Source: Bacillota bacterium (lineage in GTDB: Bacteria > Bacillota > Clostridia > Clostridiales > Clostridiaceae). Taken from it: a DNA stretch of 54,849 nucleotides. The first letter of the stretch is position 1. Each line of letters starts with the position of its first letter. Where the stretch lies: NCBI GenBank assembly GCA_023399035.1, contig JAEWQX010000073.1:1-54849 (forward strand). Reading direction: 5' to 3'. The translations under genes and the position numbers were made by a program. Below the pieces are notes generated by a model, which worked only from the letters and a program-made list of their open reading frames with translations, had not been told where the DNA came from and searched no databases. Shown here one piece after another: positions 7,933 to 16,271 of this stretch.

Positions 7933-9600
7933 TTAAAATTCCATTATAATAGGTAATATCATTGGCTTTCTCTTAGTCTTTTCATAAAGGAATTCCCTAA
8001 GTTCGTCCCTCATCTTAGACTTCAATGTTGCCCAGTCAGTTATCTGTCTTTCTTCACAATCCTTTAAGACAGATCTTACGATTTCTCTTGCTTCATCCAT
8101 AAGACCCTCTGATTCCCTTACATAAACGAATCCTCTTGAGATTATGTCAGGTCCTGATACAACTTTACCAGTCTGTTTTTCTATAGTAACAACTACTGTT
8201 AAAATACCATCTTGAGATAAGTGCTTTCTATCTCTTAATACTATATTTCCGACATCTCCAACTCCTAATCCGTCAACAAAGACTTGGCCCGAAGTTACGC
8301 TGCCGTTTTTCTTGATATAATTACGAGTTACTTCGATCACATCGCCATTTTCACATATAACTAAATTCTTTTCTGGAAGACCAAGCTCCATAGCTAATTC
8401 GCCATGCTTCTTAAGATGTCTATATTCTCCATGAACTGGAATAAAGAATTTAGGTTTTACTAAAGCCTGCATAAGCTTTAATTCTTCTTGGCACGCATGA
8501 CCTGATACGTGAATCTTTTCTACTGAGTCATATATTACTTCTGCACCTTTTTTAAATAACTGGTTAACTACTTTTGAAACAAACTTTTCATTACCAGGTA
8601 TCGGAGTTGCTGAAATAATAACAGTATCTCCAGGAACTACAGTAATCTTTCTATGTTCTGATGCAGCCATTCTTGCAAGTGCCGACATCGGTTCACCCTG
8701 ACTTCCAGTAGTTATGATAACCATTTTATCGTTTGGATATTTTCCTATCTGATCTATAGGAACTAACACATCCTTATCAGCTTCAAGATATCCAAGCTCA
8801 ATTGCAACCTGAACAATGTTCTCCATACTTCTTCCAGATACTGATACTTTTTTATCATATTTCTGAGCAGCAGTAATTATCTGCTGTATTCTATGAACAT
8901 TTGATGCAAATGTAGCTACTATTATTCTTCCAGTAGCCTTTCCAAATAATCTGTTGAATGTTTCTCCAACAACCTTTTCAGTCATAGTGTATCCTGGTCT
9001 TTCAACATTAGTTGAATCTGCCATCATAACTAAAACACCTTTTCTACCTATTTCAGCAAGTCTTGCAAAATCCATCATTTGTCCATCTATAGGAGTATAA
9101 TCAATCTTAAAATCTCCTGTATGAAGTACAACACCAAGAGGAGTATGAATTGCAATAGCAACAGAATCTGCTATTGAGTGATTAGTTTTAATAAATTCAA
9201 CTGATACACTGCTTAATTTTATTATATCCTTAGGCTTTACTCTTACTAATTCTGTTGAACCTAGTAAACCGTGCTCTTTAAGCTTTGTTTCAACAATTCC
9301 AAGAGTAAGCTTTGTACCATATACAGGAACGTTTAATTGCTTTAATACATAAGGCAATGCTCCTATATGGTCCTCATGTCCATGAGTTAAAAATATTCCT
9401 TTAATTTTTTCCGAATTCTTAAGAAGATATGAAATATCTGGTATTACTATATCTATTCCAAACATATCGTCATCAGGAAACTTCAAACCACAGTCTATAA
9501 TTACAATATCTTCTTTATATTCTATAGCTGTAATGTTTTTCCCAATTTCATTTATACCGCCAAGAGGAATTATCTTAATCTTCGCTCTTTCATTTTTCAT
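7933..9600 (-). CDS. rnjA: Ribonuclease J
   Basis: A 555-residue metallo-beta-lactamase/beta-CASP ribonuclease with 5'-3' exonuclease and endonuclease activity in mRNA turnover and rRNA maturation. The metal motif H73-G-H75-E-D77-H78 lies in LTHGHEDHIGALPYV, with HTGDFKID and SGHACQEELKL as later metal and beta-CASP segments, and HGEYRHLKKHGELA near the C-terminal half. The length and N-terminus IKIIPLGGINEIGKN are typical of RNase J1/J2. GGAGGGG precedes the ATG. Only one RNase J is present in the window, so J1 versus J2 cannot be decided by context. Confidence 0.95.
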   Translation of the reverse strand: MKNERAKIKIIPLGGINEIGKNITAIEYKEDIVIIDCGLKFPDDDMFGIDIVIPDISYLLKNSEKIKGIFLTHGHEDHIGALPYVLKQLNVPVYGTKLTLGIVETKLKEHGLLGSTELVRVKPKDIIKLSSVSVEFIKTNHSIADSVAIAIHTPLGVVLHTGDFKIDYTPIDGQMMDFARLAEIGRKGVLVMMADSTNVERPGYTMTEKVVGETFNRLFGKATGRIIVATFASNVHRIQQIITAAQKYDKKVSVSGRSMENIVQVAIELGYLEADKDVLVPIDQIGKYPNDKMVIITTGSQGEPMSALARMAASEHRKITVVPGDTVIISATPIPGNEKFVSKVVNQLFKKGAEVIYDSVEKIHVSGHACQEELKLMQALVKPKFFIPVHGEYRHLKKHGELAMELGLPEKNLVICENGDVIEVTRNYIKKNGSVTSGQVFVDGLGVGDVGNIVLRDRKHLSQDGILTVVVTIEKQTGKVVSGPDIISRGFVYVRESEGLMDEAREIVRSVLKDCEERQITDWATLKSKMRDELREFLYEKTKRKPMILPIIMEF

Positions 9601-9638
9601 ATTTCCCCTCCTTTTCCTATATTTTATTTATAAACAAA

Positions 9639-9660
9639 GGTCCTTTTATTGTAAAAGTCC
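9639..9660 (-). terminator. Weak hairpin after the fur-family gene
   Basis: A short stem of eight base pairs with one mismatch and a small loop lies just after the stop of the Fur-family gene, followed by T- and A-rich sequence. It may act as an attenuator before rnjA rather than a full terminator. Confidence 0.35.
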
Positions 9661-9662
9661 TT

Positions 9663-10127
9663 TTATTCATCATGTTGTTTAACTTGACACTCTTCACATA
9701 TTCCATAAAACTTTACACTATGGTCAAGTATCTTAAATTTGTAGTCATTTTCTATATTGCTTTCAAGGTCTTCTAATAAATCATCTTGAACTTCCAATAC
9801 CTTATGACATATATTACATATTAAATGATGATGTCTATGTGTTTCATTATAATGAACAATTTCATATCTGCTGCATCCATCATTTAAATCAAGTCTTGAT
9901 ATAACATTTAATTCTTCAAGAAGGAGAATTGTTCTGTAAACTGTAGCCAGGCCTATTTCTGGACAGTCCTTTTTAACTTCATCATATATTTCTTCTGCTG
10001 TCAAATGTTTACCCTCATTTTTAATGATTGTATCAACAATTGATCTTCTCTGAGGAGTTAATTTATAACCCTTTTTCTTTAAGTCTTCCTTTAAGGCATT
10101 CATATCAATTAAATTTGATTCCTGCAT
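9663..10127 (-). CDS. fur: Fur-family metalloregulator
   Basis: A 154-residue Fur-superfamily repressor. The N-terminal winged helix (residues 20-80) includes LTPQRRSIVDTI and GLATVYRTILLLEELNVI. The dimerisation domain has the histidine-rich metal segment THRHHHLICNICHK and two structural zinc CxxC pairs, C104/C107 and C144/C147. Residues around HHHLIC and YGICEEC look more like Fur (iron) than PerR or Zur, but the subfamily is a judgement from motifs only. It lies between the DUF1292 gene and rnjA, an arrangement I recall from clostridia. Target promoters cannot be read here. Confidence 0.8.
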   Translation of the reverse strand: MQESNLIDMNALKEDLKKKGYKLTPQRRSIVDTIIKNEGKHLTAEEIYDEVKKDCPEIGLATVYRTILLLEELNVISRLDLNDGCSRYEIVHYNETHRHHHLICNICHKVLEVQDDLLEDLESNIENDYKFKILDHSVKFYGICEECQVKQHDE

Positions 10128-10190
10128 AATAACACCTCACTTTCTCATTTCTAGCAGATTTTAATACCTGCAATTAAATTTTTTGTTTAA

Positions 10191-10469
10191 TTATTCTTCA
10201 AACAGACCCTCTTCGCCCATTAAAGTATTATATGTTTCTAATACCATTTCAAATTCATCATCATCGTCTTCTAATGCTAAGAATACTTCGCTGCCGTCTT
10301 CTTCTTTGAAGATCTTAAATGCATATGCTTCATCAGTTTCTTCAAAAGCAGGTGTTGCAATTATATATTGTCCTTTTAATTTTTCAATTTCAAAGTATAT
10401 AATAACCTCAAACTTAACATCATTTCCATTTTCATCTGGTATATATACGTATTTTGCGTCCTTATCCAT
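10191..10469 (-). CDS. DUF1292 family acidic protein (YrzB-like)
   Basis: A 92-residue strongly acidic cytosolic protein. The pattern YIPDENGNDVKFEVIIYFE, then YIIATPAFEETDEAYAFK and an acidic segment ALEDDDDEFEMV, matches the DUF1292 family found after ruvX in the alaS-ireB-ruvX-yrzB cluster of Firmicutes. No catalytic residues are evident and the function is unknown; partnership with ruvX or ireB is suggested only by conserved order. No membrane segment or signal peptide is present. Confidence 0.85.
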   Translation of the reverse strand: MDKDAKYVYIPDENGNDVKFEVIIYFEIEKLKGQYIIATPAFEETDEAYAFKIFKEEDGSEVFLALEDDDDEFEMVLETYNTLMGEEGLFEE

Positions 10470-10596
10470 AAATATTTTCCTTTCTTTCTTTAATTTATAT
10501 ATTAATTCTCTTCATATTTTTCATCAAGAGATTATTTTCAAATTTATTATTATCATATCTTTAAAAATTTATATAAAAACAATTACATAAGAATTG

Positions 10597-10628
10597 TTCC
10601 TTTAAATAATATTATAGTTATTTAGGAA
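10597..10628 (-). terminator. Hairpin after ruvX
   Basis: An imperfect stem pairs 10597-10609 with 10618-10628 in the spacer after the ruvX stop. The stem is AT-rich with GGAA/TTCC at its base. It may end or attenuate ruvX transcription before the DUF1292 gene. Confidence 0.35.
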
Positions 10629-10633
10629 TAAAA

Positions 10634-11056
10634 TTAAATCTGTCTAGATATCATATCTAGATATCCCTGCAATATGTAAGTTGATGCAACTTTATCAACT
10701 ATCTTTTTTCTTTTATTTCTTGATAAATCAGCTTCAAGCATTGCTTTATGTGCTGCTACTGTTGTTAAGCGTTCGTCCCAGAACTTAACTTCTATCTTTA
10801 ATTCTTCTTCAATCAGCTTTCCAAATGCCATTGCTAATTCTCCTGATGGTCCTATTGTTCCATTCATATTTTTGGGAAGCCCTAAAACTATTGTTTCTAC
10901 CTTATAATCATCACAGATTTTTCTTAAATCTTCTATGTCTTTTTCTTTATTGCTTCTTCTTATAGTTGTTAGTCCCTGAGCTGTAAATCCTAGCGGATCA
11001 CTTATAGCTACTCCTATTGTTTTCTGTCCTAAATCTAAACCTAGTATTCTTTTCAA
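10634..11056 (-). CDS. ruvX: Putative pre-16S rRNA nuclease / Holliday junction resolvase RuvX (YqgF)
   Basis: A 140-residue RNase H-fold protein. The first acidic motif is ILGLDLGQKTIGVAIS, the second is VLGLPKNMNG with the following acidic context, and the third is WDERLTTVAAHK with a terminal segment KVASTYILQGYLD. These are the YqgF catalytic-site regions. Work in E. coli points to processing of the 16S rRNA 5' end, while older annotation calls it a Holliday junction resolvase. It follows ireB, with a strong hairpin between the two genes. Confidence 0.92.
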   Translation of the reverse strand: MKRILGLDLGQKTIGVAISDPLGFTAQGLTTIRRSNKEKDIEDLRKICDDYKVETIVLGLPKNMNGTIGPSGELAMAFGKLIEEELKIEVKFWDERLTTVAAHKAMLEADLSRNKRKKIVDKVASTYILQGYLDMISRQI

Positions 11057-11076
11057 ATCTACACCTCTTAAAAATT

Positions 11077-11106
11077 AAGAGTGCCCGCTATTTTACGGGC
11101 ACTCTT
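11077..11106 (-). terminator. Strong hairpin between ireB and ruvX
   Basis: Perfect 11-bp arms, AAGAGTGCCCG and its complement, at 11077-11087 and 11096-11106 flank an 8-base loop. The stem is GC-rich for this genome, begins right at the ireB stop codon, and is followed on the minus strand by AATTTTTAA. It should cause at least partial termination inside the alaS-ireB-ruvX cluster. Confidence 0.75.
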
Positions 11107-11364
11107 CTACTTTATCTCCAAATAAGATTTTATTACTTCTTCTAGTATGTCATCTCTTTCGAGTTTTCTTACTAAAGCCCTTGCTCCGTTGTAATTAGTG
11201 ATGTAAGTAGGGTCTCCTGAAATCAAATATCCGACTAATTGATTTATAGGATTATATCCTTTTTCCTGTAATGAATTATAAACCTCTGATAAAATAGACT
11301 TTGTAAGAGCTTCTTTATTCTTACTTAAATCAAACTGCATTGTTGCCTCAATATTATTACTCAT
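11107..11364 (-). CDS. ireB: IreB family regulatory phosphoprotein
   Basis: An 85-residue cytosolic protein of the IreB/YrzL family (formerly UPF0297). The core segment YNSLQEKGYNPINQLVGYLISGDPTYITNYNGARALVRKLERD, given here only as its two ends YNPINQLVGYLISGDP and YITNYNGARALVRKLERD, is diagnostic. In Enterococcus, IreB is phosphorylated on N-terminal threonines by the PASTA kinase IreK and lowers cephalosporin resistance; residues near T8 are candidate sites here. No kinase gene is in the window. The ATG lacks a well-spaced Shine-Dalgarno; a GGGGGTG tract lies about 22 bases upstream. Confidence 0.9.
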   Translation of the reverse strand: MSNNIEATMQFDLSKNKEALTKSILSEVYNSLQEKGYNPINQLVGYLISGDPTYITNYNGARALVRKLERDDILEEVIKSYLEIK

Positions 11365-11503
11365 AACGCGCTGCTAAACTGCAACTCACCCCCTTACGTA
11401 TATTCTAAGGAAACCATATCCATTATTTATTATTAACCTTACGATTAAAATTTATACACTGAATCTTTACTTAGATTATACTCTAATTTGAATAAAAAGT
11501 ATA

Positions 11504-14143
11504 CTATTTTGCTAAACTTTCAACTATTTTATAAGATTCTTGAATAGCATCATTGATTTTTTCTGGAAGCTTACCACCAGCCTGAGCCATGTCTGGTCTT
11601 CCACCTCCGCCTCCGCCAAGGATAGATGAAACTTCTTTAATAAGCTTACCACAATGTGCTCCTTTTGCTACTGCATCTTTGCTTGCCATAGCACAGATTA
11701 TTACTTTTCCATTATTCGCACTCATAAGTAAAACAATGCTGTTTTCAACTTTATCTCTTACTTTTTCGCAGACATCTCTTAATGTATCACTATCAACATC
11801 TTTTAATTCGTAAGATACAACATTTATTCCCTTTACTTCTTTACTACTAGCAATTACATCATCTAATCCCATAGTTGCAAATTTAGCTTTTAATGCCGCA
11901 ATCTCTTTTTCTTTTTCTTTTATTTCTTTTAAGTTTTGTTCAATCTTAGCTGTAATTTCTTTTTGAGAACATTTTAATTTTCCACATGCTTCTTTTAAAA
12001 GTTCTTCTTTTTCATTTACAAATTTAACAGCTTCTTTTCCTGTTACAGCTTCTATTCTTCTTGTACCAGCAGCTATTCCACTTTCAGATACAATTTTAAA
12101 TAATCCTATCTTACCAGTATTATCTATATGTGTACCACCACATAATTCCTTTGAATATTCCCCTGCTGAAACAACTCTTACCTTATCGCCATATTTATCA
12201 TCAAATATACCAATTGCTCCGCTGTTTTTAGCCTCATTTAAATCCATTATTTCAGTGATTACCGGTGTAACACTTGTAATAGCTTCATTAACTAAATCTT
12301 CAACCTTTATGATTTCTTCTTCAGTTAATCCTTCAAAGTGAGAAAAGTCAAATCTTAATCTTTCATCAGTAACTAATGAACCAGCCTGATGTACGTGTGA
12401 ACCAAGAACTTTTACTAACGCTCTGTCTAAAAGGTGAGTAGCAGTATGGTTCTTTCTTATTCTTTCACGTCTTTCCTTATCTACTTCTAAAGTAACAGTG
12501 TCATTAACTTTTACTTCACCAGATAATACTTCAACAAAGTGAACTATCTTTCCACCAATGTTCTTCTTAGTATCTACAACTTTAGCTTTGAAGCTGTCAT
12601 TGAAAATAAATCCAGTGTCTCCGATTTGTCCACCCATTTCAGCGTAGAATGGAGTTACATCAGTAACTAGTATACCCTTATTTCCTTCTGTTAATGAATG
12701 TGCAAATTCTTCACCATCGATTAATACTTCAACTTTTCCTTTTAATTCATCGTTTTCGTATCCATCAAATTCTGTTTCAACTTCTGCACTTATAGCATCT
12801 GAAGTCTTAACATCTGCTCCCATGTAGTTAGAAACTTTTCTTGCGCTTCTAGCTCTTTCTCTTTGAATCTTCATTTCCTCATGGAATGAATCTTCATCTA
12901 AAGAAAATCCTTCATCTTCTAATATTTCTTTTGTAAGTTCCATTGGGAATCCAAAAGTATCATATAATTTGAATCCATCTGCACCGCTAAGAACTTTTTC
13001 ATTTTTTTCTTTTAATTCAGCAATAAATCCATTTAATATTTCTATACCTGCATCTAAAGTTTCTCTGAATTTATCTTCTTCTATCTTGATTACTTTCTTG
13101 ATGTATTCCTTCTTAGTTTCTAATTCTGGATATGCATCCTTTGAATCTCTTATTACAACATCACATAAGTTGCAAAGGAATGCATCTTTTATACCTAAAG
13201 TCTTTCCATGTCTAGCAGCTCTTCTAAGAAGTCTTCTTAATACATATCCTCTTCCTTCATTTGATGGCATTATATCATCAGAAATCATGAATGTTATAGA
13301 TCTGATATGGTCAGTTATTAATCTTAATGATACATCAGTCTTGTAGCTTTCACCATATTTAACTCCTGCAAGTCTTGCAACTTCATTTAATATGTTTTCT
13401 AATGTGTCTATTTCAAATATGCTGTTTTTACCCTGCATTACAACAGCAAGTCTTTCAAGACCCATTCCTGTATCTATATTAGTGCTTGCAAGTTTTTCGT
13501 AGTTTCCTTTTCCATCACCATCAAATTGAGTGAATACAAGGTTCCATACTTCTATGATCTTGTCTGCATCTGATAATTCAACAAATTCATCAGCATTCTT
13601 AGGAACTTCTTCAGTTCTGCTGAAGTGGACTTCTGTACAAGGACCACAAGGACCAGCTCCGTGTTCCCAGAAGTTATCTTCTTTTCCTAATCTGAATATG
13701 TGGCTCTTATCTACATCTGTAAGAGTAGTCCAGTATTCATAAGCTTCATCATCATCTAAATATATTGTTACATATAACTTTTCCTTTGGCATTTCTAAAA
13801 CCTCTGTTAAGAACTCCCAAGCCCATGGAATAACTTCCTTCTTAAAGTAATCTCCAAATGAGAAGTTTCCAAGCATTTCAAAGAATGTACCATGTCTGCT
13901 TGTAATACCTACGTTTTCAATATCTCCAGTTCTTACACACTTCTGACAAGTAGTAACTCTTCTTCTTGGCGGTTCCTGTAAACCTGTGAAATAAGGCTTT
14001 AGTGGTGCCATACCTGCATTTATTAATAATAAACTCTTATCATTTTTTGGTACTAATGAGAAGCTATCCATCTTCAAATGTCCCTTACTTTCGAAGAACT
14101 TTAAGTAAGCATCTCTTAAATCATTTGTCTTTGTAAATTTCAT
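11504..14143 (-). CDS. alaS: Alanyl-tRNA synthetase
   Basis: An 879-residue class II synthetase that charges tRNA-Ala. The N-terminal catalytic core has FFESKGHLKMDSFSLVP, NAGMAPLKPYFTG and the motif 2 region RHGTFFEMLGNFSFGDYF. The editing domain carries the zinc motif HTATHLLDRAL followed by CGGTHIDNTG. The C-terminal C-Ala part ends with the glycine-rich GGGGGGRPDMAQAGG. Length is normal. The gene is preceded by an alanine T-box leader with a near-consensus promoter and leads the alaS-ireB-ruvX-DUF1292 cluster conserved in Firmicutes. Confidence 0.98.
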   Translation of the reverse strand: MKFTKTNDLRDAYLKFFESKGHLKMDSFSLVPKNDKSLLLINAGMAPLKPYFTGLQEPPRRRVTTCQKCVRTGDIENVGITSRHGTFFEMLGNFSFGDYFKKEVIPWAWEFLTEVLEMPKEKLYVTIYLDDDEAYEYWTTLTDVDKSHIFRLGKEDNFWEHGAGPCGPCTEVHFSRTEEVPKNADEFVELSDADKIIEVWNLVFTQFDGDGKGNYEKLASTNIDTGMGLERLAVVMQGKNSIFEIDTLENILNEVARLAGVKYGESYKTDVSLRLITDHIRSITFMISDDIMPSNEGRGYVLRRLLRRAARHGKTLGIKDAFLCNLCDVVIRDSKDAYPELETKKEYIKKVIKIEEDKFRETLDAGIEILNGFIAELKEKNEKVLSGADGFKLYDTFGFPMELTKEILEDEGFSLDEDSFHEEMKIQRERARSARKVSNYMGADVKTSDAISAEVETEFDGYENDELKGKVEVLIDGEEFAHSLTEGNKGILVTDVTPFYAEMGGQIGDTGFIFNDSFKAKVVDTKKNIGGKIVHFVEVLSGEVKVNDTVTLEVDKERRERIRKNHTATHLLDRALVKVLGSHVHQAGSLVTDERLRFDFSHFEGLTEEEIIKVEDLVNEAITSVTPVITEIMDLNEAKNSGAIGIFDDKYGDKVRVVSAGEYSKELCGGTHIDNTGKIGLFKIVSESGIAAGTRRIEAVTGKEAVKFVNEKEELLKEACGKLKCSQKEITAKIEQNLKEIKEKEKEIAALKAKFATMGLDDVIASSKEVKGINVVSYELKDVDSDTLRDVCEKVRDKVENSIVLLMSANNGKVIICAMASKDAVAKGAHCGKLIKEVSSILGGGGGGRPDMAQAGGKLPEKINDAIQESYKIVESLAK

Positions 14144-14295
14144 AAGTTATTCCTCCATTTATTAATTTATCTCCGAATTACCAGTCTTAACGACATCATA
14201 CCGGATAAAGATAAGTTAATCTTCTGCATAACACAATAAAACTCTGTCATAGCATTAATTATACATTATCATTGTCTCATTTTCATGTTAAAAAT
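14144..14295 (-). other. Spacer between the T-box terminator and alaS
   Basis: About 150 bases between the leader terminator and the alaS start. It holds the alaS ribosome binding site just upstream of the ATG and no further hairpin or ORF that I can support. Confidence 0.5.
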
Positions 14296-14507
14296 AAAAA
14301 AAGCCCTCTCCCTGTAGAATAAGGGACGAAAGCTAAATTTCCGCGGTACCACCCTAATTATGTATAAAGATATACATCACTTAGTAAAGTTATAGCTCCT
14401 AGGCAGCTTCAAAATACTATAGCAAGAAGTTTTCACCAGCCACTTCCTCTCTAAATATCTATGAGTAATCCTACTTTTCCTATTCATCGCTTAATATATG
14501 TTATTTC
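14296..14507 (-). promoter_or_regulatory. T-box leader (alanine) of alaS
   Basis: On the minus strand this leader has the Stem I conserved segments AGAGAG and GGCTGGTG, a specifier region GAAGCTGCC with Ala codon GCU at 14405-14407 followed by a purine, and the T-box sequence GGGTGGTACCGCGG at 14341-14354. A terminator stem follows in which GCTTTC pairs with GAGGGC and TCCCT pairs with AGGGA, followed by seven Ts at 14296-14302. In T-boxes, uncharged tRNA-Ala pairs with the specifier and T-box to favour antitermination, so alaS should rise when charged tRNA-Ala is short. Confidence 0.93.
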
Positions 14508-14513
14508 AAAAAA

Positions 14514-14542
14514 ATTATATTTCATATACATAATTATGTCAA
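14514..14542 (-). promoter_or_regulatory. Sigma-A promoter of the alaS T-box transcript
   Basis: Perfect consensus TTGACA (14537-14542) and TATAAT (14514-14519) with 17 bases between them. The predicted start near 14507 is right at the 5' end of the T-box fold. Confidence 0.85.
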
Positions 14543-14615
14543 TATGTATACCTTTATATGCAGGGCTTTATCCTTATTTTTTCTTAAACTTTTTTCTCAA
14601 ACTCTTTGCTCAGGC

Positions 14616-15644
14616 TTAAAATAAATAATAGTTGATATCATCGTAAAGTACTTTAATTACAACAGCCATAGGGACAACCAGTATCATTCCTATGAAACCT
14701 CCAAACTTGTCACCTATAAGAAGTAAAATTATTATTACAAAAGGATGTATTTCAGTACTATCTCCAGTTATTTTTGGGGATAGTATATTGCCTTCAATCT
14801 GCTGTATTATAATCATCCCTATAAGAACCCACAAAGCCTTTCCTGGCGACATCATCAATGCTATAAGAACTGCAGGTAAGATACCAAAAACAGGTCCGAA
14901 ATACGGTATTATATTGAACAAAGCATTTAAAAGCGCAATCCACAAAGGAAATTTTACACTTAAGGCTATTAACAGGATAAAAGTCAGAATACCTATTATT
15001 CCGCACAAATAAAGCTGACTTGATATATATCTTTTTAGGACCTTATTTATATCAAAAACTATCTTGTTTATAACTTCTCTTTTATCTGTTGGAAAAACAA
15101 GCATCATCCTTGAAAATATCCTGTCACTATCACACATAAAATAATAAATCATTACAGGCATTACAGCTAAAGATACTATTTTTGAACTTATCTTTAATAT
15201 ATTATCTAATAAATCTGCTGAAAATTTTAGCCATAGACTGCTTCCCTTTTCCATAATTGAATTATAAAGAGAATCTAATACAGGAATATCATTCAAATTA
15301 AATTTTTCTGCAATATCCTTATAAAAATCTGCTACATTATCGAATATATCTCCCGCTGACGATAATTCTTCAACAAAACTAGGTAAAATTACAGCAGCTC
15401 CTCCAAATATTATTCCTGCAACTATTAAAATTACTATTACTGAAGCTGCTTTTCCATTAATCTTTAATTTTCTCATAAAAAACTCTTTAGATGGATTCAA
15501 AACATATGAAAGAGCAAAAGAAATAAAGACAATGTCTACGATTTCTCTAATTGATGAACTAAATACATATAACAAAACAACACTTATACAAATTATAATA
15601 ACAGTTATCAGTAATATTTTCGATTTATACATTTGAGCATTCAT
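14616..15644 (-). CDS. AI-2E family transporter (PerM/YdiK-like permease)
   Basis: A 342-residue polytopic membrane protein with about seven or eight membrane segments. Two hydrophobic helices at the N-terminus, SRKILL-type basic residues before them, a long central soluble-amphipathic part (residues 95-150), and a C-terminal group with IPYFGPVFGILPAVLIALM and GNILSPKITGDSTEIHPFVII match the AI-2E/UPF0118 family. Family members move diverse substrates such as autoinducer-2 or ions and many lack known substrates. GGAGAATAAAA precedes the ATG, and the start overlaps the end of the PRC-barrel gene by 20 bases, so the two are translationally linked. Confidence 0.88.
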   Translation of the reverse strand: MNAQMYKSKILLITVIIICISVVLLYVFSSSIREIVDIVFISFALSYVLNPSKEFFMRKLKINGKAASVIVILIVAGIIFGGAAVILPSFVEELSSAGDIFDNVADFYKDIAEKFNLNDIPVLDSLYNSIMEKGSSLWLKFSADLLDNILKISSKIVSLAVMPVMIYYFMCDSDRIFSRMMLVFPTDKREVINKIVFDINKVLKRYISSQLYLCGIIGILTFILLIALSVKFPLWIALLNALFNIIPYFGPVFGILPAVLIALMMSPGKALWVLIGMIIIQQIEGNILSPKITGDSTEIHPFVIIILLLIGDKFGGFIGMILVVPMAVVIKVLYDDINYYLF

Positions 15645-16134
15645 TTTTATTCTCCATATTATGAGGCATTGTCTTAAACATCACATTATTCTTTCCTGTA
15701 TAAAGTATGTACTCATCTCCAAGAACACACTGTTCAAGAAGAAGTATTTCTTTTCCTTTTATAAGTCTGTCAATAAGCCCCGAACTTATTACGATACCTT
15801 TAATGCTGTAATTATAATCATCTATTATGATATCTTCAAGAACTCCTTTTATAGAACCATTAATATCTATAACCTCCATATTCTTTAGGGATTTGAATCC
15901 TAATCCATTACCATGCTTTTCTTTAAATACTATAATATCTCTGCCTATTTCGATGACATCATCAATGTCAATATAATTCATTTTTGAAAATAAACCTGAA
16001 GCTGAACATTTAAACCCTGTTATTTTCCTATTATAAAAATCTATATATATGTCTTCAATAACACCAAGCCGCTTTCCTTCACTGCTATATATATTTTTTA
16101 AGTAGAAATCTTTGCTTTTAAGCATAACATGCAC
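15625..16134 (-). CDS. PRC-barrel domain protein
   Basis: A 169-residue soluble protein with two PRC-barrel-like halves. Residues 1-75 contain YSSEGKRLGVIEDIYIDFYNRKI and residues 80-150 contain DINGSIKGVLEDIIIDDYN, which repeat the strand-turn pattern KxxGxIxDIxID of the PRC barrel. PRC-barrel proteins are adaptor modules in RNA maturation and photosynthetic systems; Firmicute homologues such as YlmC/YrrD are spore- or membrane-associated but poorly understood. The gene lies directly upstream of the AI-2E permease and overlaps it. A GAGG site sits six bases before the ATG. Confidence 0.8.
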   Translation of the reverse strand: MHVMLKSKDFYLKNIYSSEGKRLGVIEDIYIDFYNRKITGFKCSASGLFSKMNYIDIDDVIEIGRDIIVFKEKHGNGLGFKSLKNMEVIDINGSIKGVLEDIIIDDYNYSIKGIVISSGLIDRLIKGKEILLLEQCVLGDEYILYTGKNNVMFKTMPHNMENKNECSNV

Positions 16135-16213
16135 ATCCTCATTTAAATTATGATTATATATTCCCCATTATAAGGAAAATAATTCTACTTTTTTATAGTT
16201 TTCTATAATTTAA

Positions 16214-16262
16214 AAGAGCTTTCTATTTTAAATATCCTAAGATATCTAAATAGAAAGCTCTT
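16214..16262 (-). terminator. Terminator of the isc-mnmA operon
   Basis: Arms of 15 bases (16214-16228 and 16248-16262) are perfectly complementary, and the inner sequence pairs further through ATATC/GATAT, giving a very long hairpin just after the mnmA stop. T-rich sequence follows on the exit side. Confidence 0.75.
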
Positions 16263-16271
16263 ATATCAATA

